From Phycisphaeraceae bacterium (lineage in GTDB: Bacteria; Planctomycetota; Phycisphaerae; Phycisphaerales; Phycisphaeraceae): a DNA stretch of 32,312 nucleotides. Shown here piece by piece: positions 16,857-25,206 of this stretch. The notes below the pieces were generated by a model, which did no database searches, had not been told where the DNA came from, and saw nothing but the letters and a program-made list of their open reading frames with translations. The position numbers and the translations under genes were made by a program. The stretch's first letter is position 1; every line of letters begins with the position of its first letter. The stretch is from positions 1 to 32,312 of the forward strand of contig JANQKT010000078.1 of assembly GCA_028280965.1 (NCBI GenBank), written 5' to 3'.

Positions 16857-18398
16857 ACCATGACCCGACGCACGAAGAACACGCTGACCATCGCGGCCTC
16901 ACTGAGCCTTGCGGCGGCCACGCCCGCCTCCGCCGGGATCACCGCCACCGGCGACGTCAATCCCAACCCGCCCGTTGCCGGCCAAGGCGTCGACGTCGGC
17001 GACTCCGGCGTCGGCAGCCTCACCATCGACGCTGGCAGCAGCTTCTCCACCGGCACAGCCGCCAATGACCAGAGCGTCGAGATCGGCGCCCAGGCCTCGG
17101 GCGACGGCACGGTCCTGATCGACGGCTTCGATTCCATCTTGGAAACGAACTTCCTCCGCGTCGGTGTTGCCGGCACCGCCTTGTTCACCGCCTCCAACGA
17201 AGCCGTCGTAATGGTCGCCAACGACTTCAGCATCAGCGGCGACAACACCGCGACCGTCACCGACGACGGGACCCTTTTTCAGGCCGGCGACTCAATCTTC
17301 CTGAACGGGCCCACCGCGGCCACGCTCAACGTGAAGGACATGGCCACCTTCGAGATCCTCCCCACGAACGCCGACAACCGCTTCTTCATCGGCAGCCAGG
17401 CCGGGCAGAAGGGCGTCGTCAACATCACGGGCGAGGGGAGCCTGGTGTTCTCCAACAACGGCACGGCCCCGTTCCGCACCTTCGTCGGGACGCAGCACGA
17501 CACCGCCCAAGGCGAGCTCAACATCCTCTCGGGCGGCAATGCCAGCCTCGGCCGGATCGACGTCGGCAACGACAGCGACAACAACGGCGCCAGCGGCGTG
17601 ATCAACGTGGGCGGGCCTTTCTCGTTCCTCAACGTTGTCCAGACCGTCACCGGGGACTCAACCGGCAACGGCGCCGGTGACATCAACCTCGGCACCGGCG
17701 GCCACGGCGTGCTCAACATCACCGGCGGCGCGGCCGTCAACGTGGCGGATGACATCTTTGTCGCCCTCGGCGACGAGTCGTCGGGCCAACTCAACGTGAT
17801 CGACGGCACGCTTGGTGTCGGCGACGGCCTGTTCGTCGGCTACAACGGCACCGGCCCGCTCACCATCGGTACAGGCGGCGAGGTCACCACCAACCGCTTC
17901 ATCGTCACCAACACCGACACCAACACCGACATCACGCCCGGCGACGCGGTGGTGACCTTCGAGCTCTCCAAAGATTCCTTCGGCGATGAGCTCAACGGCC
18001 TGATCTCCACTAAAGATTTCAGCTTCCGCAGCGGCACCCGAAGCCTCATCCTCGACCTCGAAGACCCCGCGGCATTCGAACTCGACGACGTCTTTCTCCT
18101 GGTCGACTACGACACCATCGGCCAGAACCTCAACGGCGCGGTCACGACCCAGGTCTTCGACAACGTCGGCGACGACCAGACCATCGTCTTTGAGGGCGTC
18201 GAGTTCCTCATCGACTACAACGACCCCAACTCCAGCGGCACCGCGCTGACCGCGACCGTCGTGACCGTCATCCCCACGCCGGGGTCGCTGGCGCTGCTGG
18301 GGCTGGGCGGGCTGTTGGTGCTCGCCCGCCGCGGGCAACGCGCCGGCGGTGAAAGCGCTGCCGGGTCACAGCGATGGTCGCGGCCGGCGGCCGTCTGA
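16854..18398 (+). CDS. PEP-CTERM-like protein with T5SS/PEP-CTERM-associated beta repeats, variant motif
   Basis: A 514-residue paralogue of the preceding protein with the same order: signal peptide (MTMTRRTKNTL..., cleavage after PASA near residue 26), repeats such as VGDSGVGSLTIDAGSSFSTG and GHGVLNITGGAAVNVADDIF, then a C-terminal anchor. The motif before the helix reads IPTPGSLALLGLGGLLVLAR, that is P-T-P in place of P-E-P, followed by RRGQR and an unusually long tail ending RPAAV. Whether exosortase accepts this variant is unknown. A GAGAGG box lies seven bases before the ATG at 16854. The neighbouring gene follows after 12 bases, so the block is probably an operon. Confidence 0.85.
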   Translation: MTMTRRTKNTLTIAASLSLAAATPASAGITATGDVNPNPPVAGQGVDVGDSGVGSLTIDAGSSFSTGTAANDQSVEIGAQASGDGTVLIDGFDSILETNFLRVGVAGTALFTASNEAVVMVANDFSISGDNTATVTDDGTLFQAGDSIFLNGPTAATLNVKDMATFEILPTNADNRFFIGSQAGQKGVVNITGEGSLVFSNNGTAPFRTFVGTQHDTAQGELNILSGGNASLGRIDVGNDSDNNGASGVINVGGPFSFLNVVQTVTGDSTGNGAGDINLGTGGHGVLNITGGAAVNVADDIFVALGDESSGQLNVIDGTLGVGDGLFVGYNGTGPLTIGTGGEVTTNRFIVTNTDTNTDITPGDAVVTFELSKDSFGDELNGLISTKDFSFRSGTRSLILDLEDPAAFELDDVFLLVDYDTIGQNLNGAVTTQVFDNVGDDQTIVFEGVEFLIDYNDPNSSGTALTATVVTVIPTPGSLALLGLGGLLVLARRGQRAGGESAAGSQRWSRPAAV

Positions 18399-18410
18399 CA
18401 GGAAAGACTA

Positions 18411-19295
18411 ATGGATTCGAATATGACCAAAGCCTTTTATGTTCTTGCCCTGGCCTGCGCCCTCGTATTGGGCGCGGCTCCGACGGCCGGCGCCGCCTTG
18501 GTCGTGGTCGGCAGCAGCCGGGCCCTCGATTTTCAGGGGACCCAGACCGACAACACCGTGAGCCCACCGGCGATCGTGGAGTCGGGCCCGGAGTACGAAG
18601 TCTCGGGTACCGCGCCGGTCCCTTACGCGCTGTCCGAGAGCATCATCGGCGACCCCGGCGACCCCAGCGGTTCGGTCTCCGCCACCTCGGACGTCGATGG
18701 CGGCAGCGGCGTCCGCTTCGCCCGGGCCACCTACGACGGGCCAGACGCTCGGGTCAACGCCGACGTCGACATCGAGATCGACAACGAGGACCTGGAGTTT
18801 GAGCTGGAGATCACCGGTATCACCGTCACCGCCGACGTCTCCGGTGACGCCGGCGCACTGCTCGAAACCGGTGGCGTAACCTACGACAGCATCACCGCCA
18901 CGCTCAACGGCACCGACCTGAGCCCGTCCACCACCCCCGCGCCCAACACCGTCCTCATCGATGAGGCGATCGGCGGCATCTTCGAGCTCACCGCGACGTT
19001 CAACGCCCAGACGATCGGCGGCGACGGCGACGTCGAACGATCCATCCAGGTCGCCGGCGTCGTGTTCGAAGTCCGGGTTTTCGAGAACGGCGTTTTGCAG
19101 TCCAGCGAAGTGAGCACGTTCGGCTTCGCCGAGGCGTCACTCACCGCGGTCCCCGAACCCGCGTCGCTGGCGCTGCTGGGCCTGGGCGGGCTGTACATGG
19201 TTGGGCGGCGGCGCGGTCGCTCCGCTGCGGATCATCCGGTTACCGCTCAATCCATTGTTTTACTCACACTTTTTCAGAGAGAGATTGGCGAATGA
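18411..19295 (+). CDS. PEP-CTERM sorting-domain protein with read-through tail
   Basis: A 294-residue secreted protein: signal peptide (about 1-28), an acidic beta-rich middle of no family I recognise, and a PEP-CTERM tail VPEPASLALLGLGGLYMVG then RRRGR. An AGGAAAG box seven bases upstream supports the ATG at 18411. The tail continues about 20 residues past the paralogous end point because the stop found in the first gene of the block (TGA) is CAA here (19248-19250). The frame runs through the former leader of the next gene and stops at TGA 19293-19295, overlapping that gene's ATG by three bases. The change converts a leader into coding sequence and couples the two genes. Confidence 0.82.
   Translation: MDSNMTKAFYVLALACALVLGAAPTAGAALVVVGSSRALDFQGTQTDNTVSPPAIVESGPEYEVSGTAPVPYALSESIIGDPGDPSGSVSATSDVDGGSGVRFARATYDGPDARVNADVDIEIDNEDLEFELEITGITVTADVSGDAGALLETGGVTYDSITATLNGTDLSPSTTPAPNTVLIDEAIGGIFELTATFNAQTIGGDGDVERSIQVAGVVFEVRVFENGVLQSSEVSTFGFAEASLTAVPEPASLALLGLGGLYMVGRRRGRSAADHPVTAQSIVLLTLFQREIGE
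19148..19294 (+). repeat. Gene-end plus leader duplication, unit B
   Basis: Diverged copy of the segment at 16705-16856, covering the PEP-CTERM coding end, the lost stop codon position (CAA at 19248-19250) and the leader of the next gene. It indicates that a gene junction was duplicated within the block, by unequal exchange between adjacent PEP-CTERM genes or by tandem duplication followed by divergence. Confidence 0.7.
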
Positions 19296-20140
19296 TGATC
19301 ACCCGATCCATGACGTTCTTCTTCGGTACCGCCTCGGCGGTGTTGCTTTCCTCCGGCACGGCCCACGCGTTGACAACCTTCGATAACGGGTTGTCGGACA
19401 CCATCGTCGACTACGCACTCAACGACTACATCCGCGTGAGAGACAGCTCGGTGGGGTCGCCGACGCGAGTGACATTCAACACCGGCGCGAACATCACCGG
19501 CACCGACTCGGCCGACGACACCGTCTGGACAGAGGACTCCTCCGAGGTGGTCATCAACGACGGCTTCTTCGAGGACGATGTTTCGGCTTATAACCAGTCG
19601 AGCATCTTCATCAACGGGGGAATCCTGGACGACGATGTCTACGCTGAGGGCAGCAGCACGATCACGATCACGGGCGGGTCGGTGGCTGACGACGTCGAAG
19701 CGACGCAAGGCAGCGCCATCTACATAAGCGGCGGCTCGATCGGTGAAGACATCGAAGCGAGCAACAACGCCACGGTCGATATCAGCGGCGGTGAACTCGC
19801 GGCGAACGGCGTCATTCATCTCGACTACGGGCTGGCCGTCGACGGCAACGGGCTCATCATCCTGCGGGGCTTGAGCTTCTCGGTGAACGGCAGCCCCGTC
19901 AGTTCAGGCTTCCTGGCTGAGGTCAGCGGCACGATCTCCGGCACGCTCGCCGACGGATCGGCGTTTACCAACCTCCCATTCGACAGGAACCCTTTCGACG
20001 ACGGCGGCGGGCCAGGCAGCATCCAGATCGATGTCATCCCCGAGCCGGGGTCCCTGGCGCTGCTGCTGGGGCTCGGCGGGGTGGTCCTGCTGAGGCGTTG
20101 GAATCGCCATGGGGAACATGACGCTGAAGCCCTCAACTAA
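19292..20140 (+). CDS. PEP-CTERM protein with 19-residue beta-solenoid repeat
   Basis: A 282-residue secreted protein with signal peptide (about 1-26, ending AHA), a repeat domain and a PEP-CTERM tail (VIPEPGSLALLLGLGGVVLL then RRWNRH). Residues 75-170 consist of one 20-residue and four exact 19-residue units with the pattern D-D-V-x-A-x6-I-x-I-x-G-G, e.g. DDVYAEGSSTITITGGSVA (114-132) and DDVEATQGSAIYISGGSIG (133-151). The alternating small, acidic and hydrophobic positions suit a narrow right- or left-handed beta-solenoid. The acidic turn positions could bind calcium; that is inference. The start overlaps the previous stop and is preceded by AGAGAGA and GGCGA. Confidence 0.85.
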   Translation: MMITRSMTFFFGTASAVLLSSGTAHALTTFDNGLSDTIVDYALNDYIRVRDSSVGSPTRVTFNTGANITGTDSADDTVWTEDSSEVVINDGFFEDDVSAYNQSSIFINGGILDDDVYAEGSSTITITGGSVADDVEATQGSAIYISGGSIGEDIEASNNATVDISGGELAANGVIHLDYGLAVDGNGLIILRGLSFSVNGSPVSSGFLAEVSGTISGTLADGSAFTNLPFDRNPFDDGGGPGSIQIDVIPEPGSLALLLGLGGVVLLRRWNRHGEHDAEALN

Positions 20141-20250
20141 AACCCACTAACTCGGTGGCTTGATAGCGGCAGAGAGCCCCGATGTGTTTCCTGTCCTTCC
20201 TGAGAACCCAACCATGGCCTCCCCCATGCGTGGCAATTGATCGTCCACTT

Positions 20251-20643
20251 ATGAATCATGTCAGTAGAAAAACGGAAGCGGCAGGAGGTTGGTCGCCATT
20301 CAATTTACTGTGGATGTCCCTGTTCGCTGTGTCGGTGTGGCCGTTGCTCGGGGTCGCGGCATGCCATCACCTGCTCGACGATCCCTCGGAAGCGGCGATC
20401 GTGTTCGGGGGGATCATCGCCATCCCGTTGTATCTCATCGCCTTGCTTGTCGGGCCGAGTGATACCGCCTTCATGGGCACGCTCATGCTCTTGTGGCTGT
20501 TAGCGTGGGCGATCCCTATGGGCTGGCTGATCAGGCACCGTCGGGGCCGGGCTTTCCAAAGCGCGTTTATCGCCGTACTCTCAGGCATTTCACTGGCCCA
20601 GGCCGCGCTGGGATACCTGATGATCTTGGGCAAGGGCGTGTGA
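20251..20643 (+). CDS. Small multi-pass membrane protein
   Basis: A 130-residue protein with four likely transmembrane helices: about residues 18-37, 48-68, 75-97 and 107-126. A basic loop RHRRGR lies between the third and fourth helices. I do not recognise the family. Two starts are possible: 20182, which would add 23 residues with cysteines and prolines, and 20251, which gives a normal polar N-terminus; neither has a good ribosome binding site. A strong hairpin follows 12 bases after the stop. There is no evident functional link to the PEP-CTERM block upstream. Confidence 0.6.
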   Translation: MNHVSRKTEAAGGWSPFNLLWMSLFAVSVWPLLGVAACHHLLDDPSEAAIVFGGIIAIPLYLIALLVGPSDTAFMGTLMLLWLLAWAIPMGWLIRHRRGRAFQSAFIAVLSGISLAQAALGYLMILGKGV

Positions 20644-20654
20644 CAAATGGATGC

Positions 20655-20686
20655 TCGGCAGGAGGTCCTAATCGACCGCCTGCCGA
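20655..20686 (+). terminator. Hairpin after the small membrane protein
   Basis: A 13-base stem (20655-20667 with 20674-20686) has 12 paired positions and a six-base loop. It is GC-rich and lies just after the stop at 20643. The run that follows, TGTGTTAC, is only a weak U-tract, so it may be an inefficient intrinsic terminator or an RNA-stabilising stem. Confidence 0.55.
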
Positions 20687-21032
20687 TGTGTTACAGGTCA
20701 GACCTGAACCCGAGGGGCGAATCACATGGGACATGCGCTGCATCGCTGGCAGATCAACACTAGCCCATGTCGCGCCGGCCGGTGCCGAGGGAGGCGGGGA
20801 CTCGGTGGCAAAACGAACGGCGGAGATTTTCTCCTCGTGCTGACCACGTCTACGGCACGGCGAAAGCACAGACAGCATATCCTGCCCCGCGAGCCGAGGG
20901 GCTGACAAACCATCAACGGTTTAGCTGAACATATACATACCCACCTATGAAGCCGGGTCTGTCAAGGGTGTTGGGTAGTGTTTCGGCTTGATGATCCAAT
21001 CTCCTATTCGAGCTCTCACGCTTACGTCTTGT
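20687..21032. other. Intergenic region with no supported gene
   Basis: About 350 bases without a supported coding region. A short perfect palindrome (CAGGTC A GACCTG) lies at 20694-20706. Small antisense frames exist but have no domain. The right side borders a helix-turn-helix gene remnant, so part of this stretch may be decayed sequence. Confidence 0.4.
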
Positions 21033-21104
21033 GCGTGGGAGGTAGGCGAGCACAAGCCTAACCCGAAGTCGATGCTGCCGATAAAGCAACCGCTCGATGA
21101 GTGA
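21033..21104 (+). pseudogene. Remnant of the double helix-turn-helix gene (3' end only)
   Basis: The last 24 codons match the 3' end of the gene at 31194-31616 without gaps; by my count 58 of 72 bases agree, including the stop codon. The translated remnant ends EHKPNPKSMLPIKQPLDE, against EHKPSPKSMLLIQQLLGE in the longer gene. Sequence upstream of 21033 is unrelated. It is a decayed fragment, not a gene. Confidence 0.7.
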
Positions 21105-21331
21105 TTTCGCGGCTCGACCAATCACCCCGAGTCGGTCCAGATCGCCCCCTTAAGTCGTACCTTTCAGACCGATCAAAGCCATTAAACGCACCATGGCCCT
21201 CGGGATCTATGGTCCGGTTGTTATGAGAGAATCAGGGGTGGTTGGATCGGATACAGCGCCGAGGGGAATACCCATTCATGCATCTATTTGTAGGATTGAT
21301 TGGCCTGAACGATTCTTCGTAAACGTATCAC

Positions 21332-22123
21332 TCAATCAGCGCGTCCTTGCAATATGCCTGGATTACCGCCGTGCCTGACGCTGTATTCTACATCGGGCTG
21401 ACTGTTAACGGTTGTACCCGGCACGTATACCTCCAACGCCACCGACCCGTCTACGCGTCCTGCATGTGTGCCTTGGGGTGTGTTGCTTGATGCTTCTGGC
21501 ACCGTCGGACCTCCGGAGTACCAGCCTTTTCCCGAAACCGTGTGTGGAACGAGAAGCCACCGCTGGCCGATCACGCCGATCGTGATGTCGGTCCAGATCG
21601 ATTGATCCGATGGTGCTTCTAGGTTCTCCGGCGGCGATTCGCTGCCTTGCCAACGCCAATCATCGATCGCGTGGGCCAGGTATGCGTAGCCCCATGTATG
21701 GTTGCCTTGAGCATTCGGCCAAGCTTCTTCATAGGTCAGGCCCACCCCTTCGGGCATCAAGGGGCAGTAGATCGACCGTGACCCGGTTTCTCCGGTATAG
21801 TCGTCGAGGTAGTCGTCCCAGATAAACCGTGAATCGGCATATTGGCCTCTACCAAGCGGGTGCCACGCACCGTGCGACGCCCAGTAAGGAAAGGTCTGGT
21901 TGTTCAGGTGGTCGCCACGCGTTGGGAATTGTCCGGCCGAGTCTGTGGCGCTGCTGGTCGCCGCGATAACCAGCTGTCTCAGGCTGCTCTTGCACTGCAT
22001 TTCCTGCGCCGAGATGCGTGCACGGCTTAGTGCCGGCAGCAAGATCGCAACCAAGAGTGCGATGACAGAGATCACCACCAGCAGTTCAATCAGGGTGAAA
22101 GCTTTGTTGCTGGATCGAGCCAT
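21332..22123 (-). CDS. Prepilin-like protein with N-terminal methylation motif
   Basis: A 263-residue protein beginning with the type IV prepilin/type II pseudopilin signature: [20 protein letters not shown] at 6-25, a short basic leader, the conserved glutamate at +5 of the mature form and a helix continuing [11 protein letters not shown] prepilin peptidase should cut before the F and methylate it. The globular part contains HAGRVDGSV near residue 220, related to the H-x-DG patterns of the large planctomycete prepilin-like families. A GGGAG box precedes the ATG at 22123. It is the last gene of the minus-strand cluster that begins with the BNR protein and ECF sigma factor. Whether it forms a pilus or a secretion pseudopilus is unknown. 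Confidence 0.85.
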   Translation of the reverse strand: MARSSNKAFTLIELLVVISVIALLVAILLPALSRARISAQEMQCKSSLRQLVIAATSSATDSAGQFPTRGDHLNNQTFPYWASHGAWHPLGRGQYADSRFIWDDYLDDYTGETGSRSIYCPLMPEGVGLTYEEAWPNAQGNHTWGYAYLAHAIDDWRWQGSESPPENLEAPSDQSIWTDITIGVIGQRWLLVPHTVSGKGWYSGGPTVPEASSNTPQGTHAGRVDGSVALEVYVPGTTVNSQPDVEYSVRHGGNPGILQGRAD

Positions 22124-22278
22124 CGAATACTCCCAATCCTGGAGTGCTACCGGGGATAGTTAGGCTATTGGCCAAGTCAATGGGGGGCGAGCATTCACAT
22201 ATAGGAGAAGTGGGTGTAATCCGATTGCAGGACTGGTTTCGGTGAAGACATTGTGGAACAGGCCAGGCTGGCGCGAAC

Positions 22279-22995
22279 CTAATACCGTGCCTGGGGGGCG
22301 CGTTCTTCATACTCGCCCATATCCGGTTGGAACCAATAGGCGATACGCGTGCCGCCGGTGGTCCATGTGTGGTTGTAGGTCATCTCGAAGAAATCGACCC
22401 ATTGGCCCGAGCCGTTGGCGTAGGAGTGGTTGCCGCCGGTGGGCAAGGTTTCTTTACCGTGGGAAGGCATGTCTTTGTAGACCGGCCGTTCTTCGAACCC
22501 CCATCGGCCGCTGATCTTCATCACGGTGCATGCGGACAGCGCGAAGCCGGGCTTGGCCTGATCGAGGGTGACCGGGCTAAAGCCTTTGTCAAAGGTGCCG
22601 CGGACGGTCTGCCATGTTTTTACACCGCCAAAGTATTGGTAGCCCATAACCATCTGGTCACTGAAGTCGGGCTCGAACTCGGGGATATAGTCTCGCCCGG
22701 GGTCGATCCAGTTATTCGAGGAGTAGCCGTAGTCGTCGAACCTTTCGGTTTCTTCGGGCAGCAGCGCGATCTGGACCAACTCGTTAAGGGCCGGGATGAA
22801 CTTGCCCTTGTCATCGGTCGCAGCGGCAGTAGAGGCGACCGCGATCTGTTGATGATTGCTCAGGCAGGTCGCGACGATGGCCGACTCGCGCGCCGCGGCG
22901 AGGGCGGGCAGCAAGATCGCGATCAGCAGGGCGATGATCGAGATCACAACGAGCAGTTCGATGAGCGTAAAAGCTTTGTTGGAAGCGCTTCGCAT
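22279..22995 (-). CDS. Prepilin-like protein with N-terminal methylation motif
   Basis: A 238-residue protein with the same plan as its downstream neighbour: [19 protein letters not shown] at the start, a hydrophobic helix to about residue 30 ending [11 protein letters not shown], and a globular part of about 200 residues. [17 protein letters not shown] near the middle of the C-terminal half resembles the H-(x)n-D/N-G motif of such families. An upstream in-frame start at 23046 would add 17 residues that do not fit a prepilin leader, so 22995 is preferred. Sequence identity with the neighbour is low outside the N-terminus, so the two are not a recent duplication. Confidence 0.84.
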   Translation of the reverse strand: MRSASNKAFTLIELLVVISIIALLIAILLPALAAARESAIVATCLSNHQQIAVASTAAATDDKGKFIPALNELVQIALLPEETERFDDYGYSSNNWIDPGRDYIPEFEPDFSDQMVMGYQYFGGVKTWQTVRGTFDKGFSPVTLDQAKPGFALSACTVMKISGRWGFEERPVYKDMPSHGKETLPTGGNHSYANGSGQWVDFFEMTYNHTWTTGGTRIAYWFQPDMGEYEERAPQARY

Positions 22996-23073
22996 TGGGC
23001 AACCTTGATTACGGGCAGTAGAAGCACCGCCGGCGGCGCGAACCACCGGCCGTGCGAAGGAGGATCAAGTTGT

Positions 23074-24102
23074 TTACACACGCCGGCACCGCACGGCGAG
23101 CAGGCCGCCCAGGCCGAGCAGTGCGAGGCTGGTCGGTTCGGGCACGGACGCGGATCCGCCCGGGCCGGTAAACGCGGCGAAGGCCAGGCCGAAGTCAGCG
23201 TCGTCCGTGTCGGTGTCGCCATCCAGGTCGGCCGCGGGGTTGCCCGTCGGGATGCCCGGGCCGGAGAATGCGGCAAAGAACAGGCCGAAGTCGGCGTCAT
23301 CGACGTCGCCATCAAGGTCCAGGTCTGCGGGGTCGTTGCCACCTCCTATCAGAGCCTGAACCTCGGGGGCACTGAGCGCGTTGTTGTATACGCGGATCTC
23401 ATCGACCAGCCGGCTCGCCTGGCCGCCCGCGCCGCCGCCGGTGCCCTCGTTACCGATCTCGATGTCTTCCAGGAGGATATCGGCCGCGGTCGTGACAGTG
23501 CCCCCGTTGCCGGCGACACCGTTCTCGTAGACGGTCAGGGTTCCGGCCCCGCCGTCATAAACCCAGGCGAAGTGGTTCCAGTCGCCGTTCTCGACGGTAC
23601 CGTCGGTGTGCCCCGCGTCCTGCCAGGCGTCGCCGTTCCAGATGCTGGGCCCGCCGGTGACGGTGTTCTGCCCCGGCGAGATGATGATCCGGTCACCGCC
23701 TGCGGGCATGCCGGTCGCGGTATTGCGGTTGTCAAACAAGTAAGCGTCGCCGGCAAAATCGTCTTCTTTGATCCACAGGGCGAGCGTCCAGCTGCCTGTG
23801 TTGTTGCCCGCGACCGGGAGGTTGAGGTTCACCCCGCCGTCCGAGCCGTTGCCGCCCACGCCGCCACCGGACAGGTCGAACACGTCTCCGCGTTCAAAAT
23901 CGGTCACTGCGCCATTGGTGAAGGTCAAGCCGCTGCCGGGGAAAGCGCCTTCGCTTTCGAACGCGTCGTTACCGTTGCCCGACGAGTCAGCGAGGCTGCC
24001 GCCGGTAAAGTCATACGCCCCGATTAGGACCGCATGCACGGGCAGGGTGAGCAGAGCCGACGCACATGCGGCGGCCATGAGGTGTTTGCTTCCAATCTTC
24101 AT
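23074..24102 (-). CDS. LamG-domain protein with dockerin-like repeats and PEP-CTERM tail
   Basis: A 342-residue secreted protein: signal peptide (1-24, ending VHA), a LamG/concanavalin-type domain (about 27-252), two EF-hand-like dockerin loops (NDPADLDLDGDVDDADFG at 256-273, and AADLDGDTDTDDADFG at 290-305) and a PEP-CTERM tail (VPEPTSLALLGLGGLLAVRC at 320-339). LamG domains commonly bind glycans; calcium binding by the D-x-D-x-D loops is expected from the family. A GGAG box six to ten bases before the ATG at 24102 supports this start over one 18 bases upstream. The next upstream gene is a close paralogue without the dockerin part. The dockerin-PEP segment is nearly the same as in the BNR protein at 27757-29991. 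Confidence 0.9.
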   Translation of the reverse strand: MKIGSKHLMAAACASALLTLPVHAVLIGAYDFTGGSLADSSGNGNDAFESEGAFPGSGLTFTNGAVTDFERGDVFDLSGGGVGGNGSDGGVNLNLPVAGNNTGSWTLALWIKEDDFAGDAYLFDNRNTATGMPAGGDRIIISPGQNTVTGGPSIWNGDAWQDAGHTDGTVENGDWNHFAWVYDGGAGTLTVYENGVAGNGGTVTTAADILLEDIEIGNEGTGGGAGGQASRLVDEIRVYNNALSAPEVQALIGGGNDPADLDLDGDVDDADFGLFFAAFSGPGIPTGNPAADLDGDTDTDDADFGLAFAAFTGPGGSASVPEPTSLALLGLGGLLAVRCRRV

Positions 24103-24197
24103 TGATTCATCTCCATTCATTCGGGAAAAGAAAGGTCATGTTGTGGGTCGGGGGATATGACACCCGTCTCGGGTCGCCTCGGCCACCAATCTCTTAC

Positions 24198-25010
24198 TTA
24201 CGCACGGCGGCGCCGAGAGACCAGCAGACCACCAAGTGTCAGCATTGCCAGCGAGGTGGGCTCGGGGATGTACAGGGCCTGGACCTCGTTCGCGGTCAGG
24301 GCGTGGTTGTAAACACGAATGCTGTCAACCAGCCGGCTTTCCTGCCCGCCCGCGCCGCCGCCGGTGCCTTCGTTGCCGATCTCGATATCTTCGAGCAGCA
24401 GGTCCGCGAACGCGGCCGCGGTCCCGCCGACGATGCCCGGGGCCCCATCGACATAGGCGGTGAAATTCGTCCCGTCGTAGACCCAGGCAACGTGGTGCCA
24501 GTCGCCGTCATTCACTGCGGGCGTACCACCATCTACCCAGACCGCACCGTTCCAGGCCTTGGGCCCTGCGGTGCCGCTGCCCTGTCCGATCGAGATGATC
24601 ATGCGGTCCCCTCCGGCCGGTGCGCCGGTCGCGGTGTTGCGGTTGTCGAAGATATAGGCGTCGCCTGAAGCGTCTGCTTCTCTAACCCACATTGCCAGCG
24701 ACCAGGCACCGGTGTTGTTGCCCGCGACTGGGAGGTTGAGGTTCACTCCGCCGTCCGAGCCGTTGCCGCCCAAGCCGCCGCCGGACAGGTCATACACGTC
24801 GCCGCGTACGCCGTCCACGACCGCGCCGTTAGTGAAGTTCAAGCCGCTGCCGGGGAAGGCTCCTTCGCTGACCGCGGCGTTATTCCCGTTGCCCGAAGAG
24901 TCGGCGAGGCTGCCGCCGGTGAAGTCATAGGCCCCGACCAAGGCCGCGCCGGCAGAATAGGACGCGGCGATCCCGAGGCACGAAACGGTAGGAAGTAGAT
25001 TCTTGTTCAT
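24198..25010 (-). CDS. LamG-domain protein with PEP-CTERM tail
   Basis: A 270-residue paralogue of the neighbouring LamG protein: signal peptide (about 1-23), a LamG domain that starts LVGAYDFTGGSLADSSGNGN and ends RLVDSIRVYNHALTANEVQA, then a PEP-CTERM tail (IPEPTSLAMLTLGGLLVS, RRRRA). The two LamG domains are easily aligned throughout. This one passes straight from the LamG domain to PEP-CTERM with no dockerin loops. A GGAG box six bases before the ATG at 25010 selects that start. Likely a surface-displayed carbohydrate-binding protein; ligand unknown. Confidence 0.88.
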   Translation of the reverse strand: MNKNLLPTVSCLGIAASYSAGAALVGAYDFTGGSLADSSGNGNNAAVSEGAFPGSGLNFTNGAVVDGVRGDVYDLSGGGLGGNGSDGGVNLNLPVAGNNTGAWSLAMWVREADASGDAYIFDNRNTATGAPAGGDRMIISIGQGSGTAGPKAWNGAVWVDGGTPAVNDGDWHHVAWVYDGTNFTAYVDGAPGIVGGTAAAFADLLLEDIEIGNEGTGGGAGGQESRLVDSIRVYNHALTANEVQALYIPEPTSLAMLTLGGLLVSRRRRA

Positions 25011-25206
25011 CTTCATCTCCAACTTGAGCACTGGGCCCGGTGAACGGCCATAAGCAGTGCTCTTCAACGCAAAGAGCACCATGGCACGATGTTTCTATTC
25101 AAACCGTGATCCGATTGATTCTCCCGGCATGTCCAGACATTGGCTCATCCTCGGGTTAGTGTTATGGAACGTGAACGGCACCGCTTCATTGGCTGCGCGC
25201 CGTATT

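Noticed and set aside
15300-18000. CRISPR-like periodic DNA in the PEP-CTERM block
   Set aside because: The periodicity is at protein level with degenerate DNA; there are no identical direct repeats with unique spacers and no cas genes.
20694-20706. Palindrome CAGGTC A GACCTG as an operator
   Set aside because: It lies after a hairpin with no gene start close downstream; likely chance.
22327-24027. A 566-residue plus-strand frame opposite a prepilin and a LamG gene
   Set aside because: It crosses two well-supported minus-strand genes and shows no domain; a high-GC shadow.
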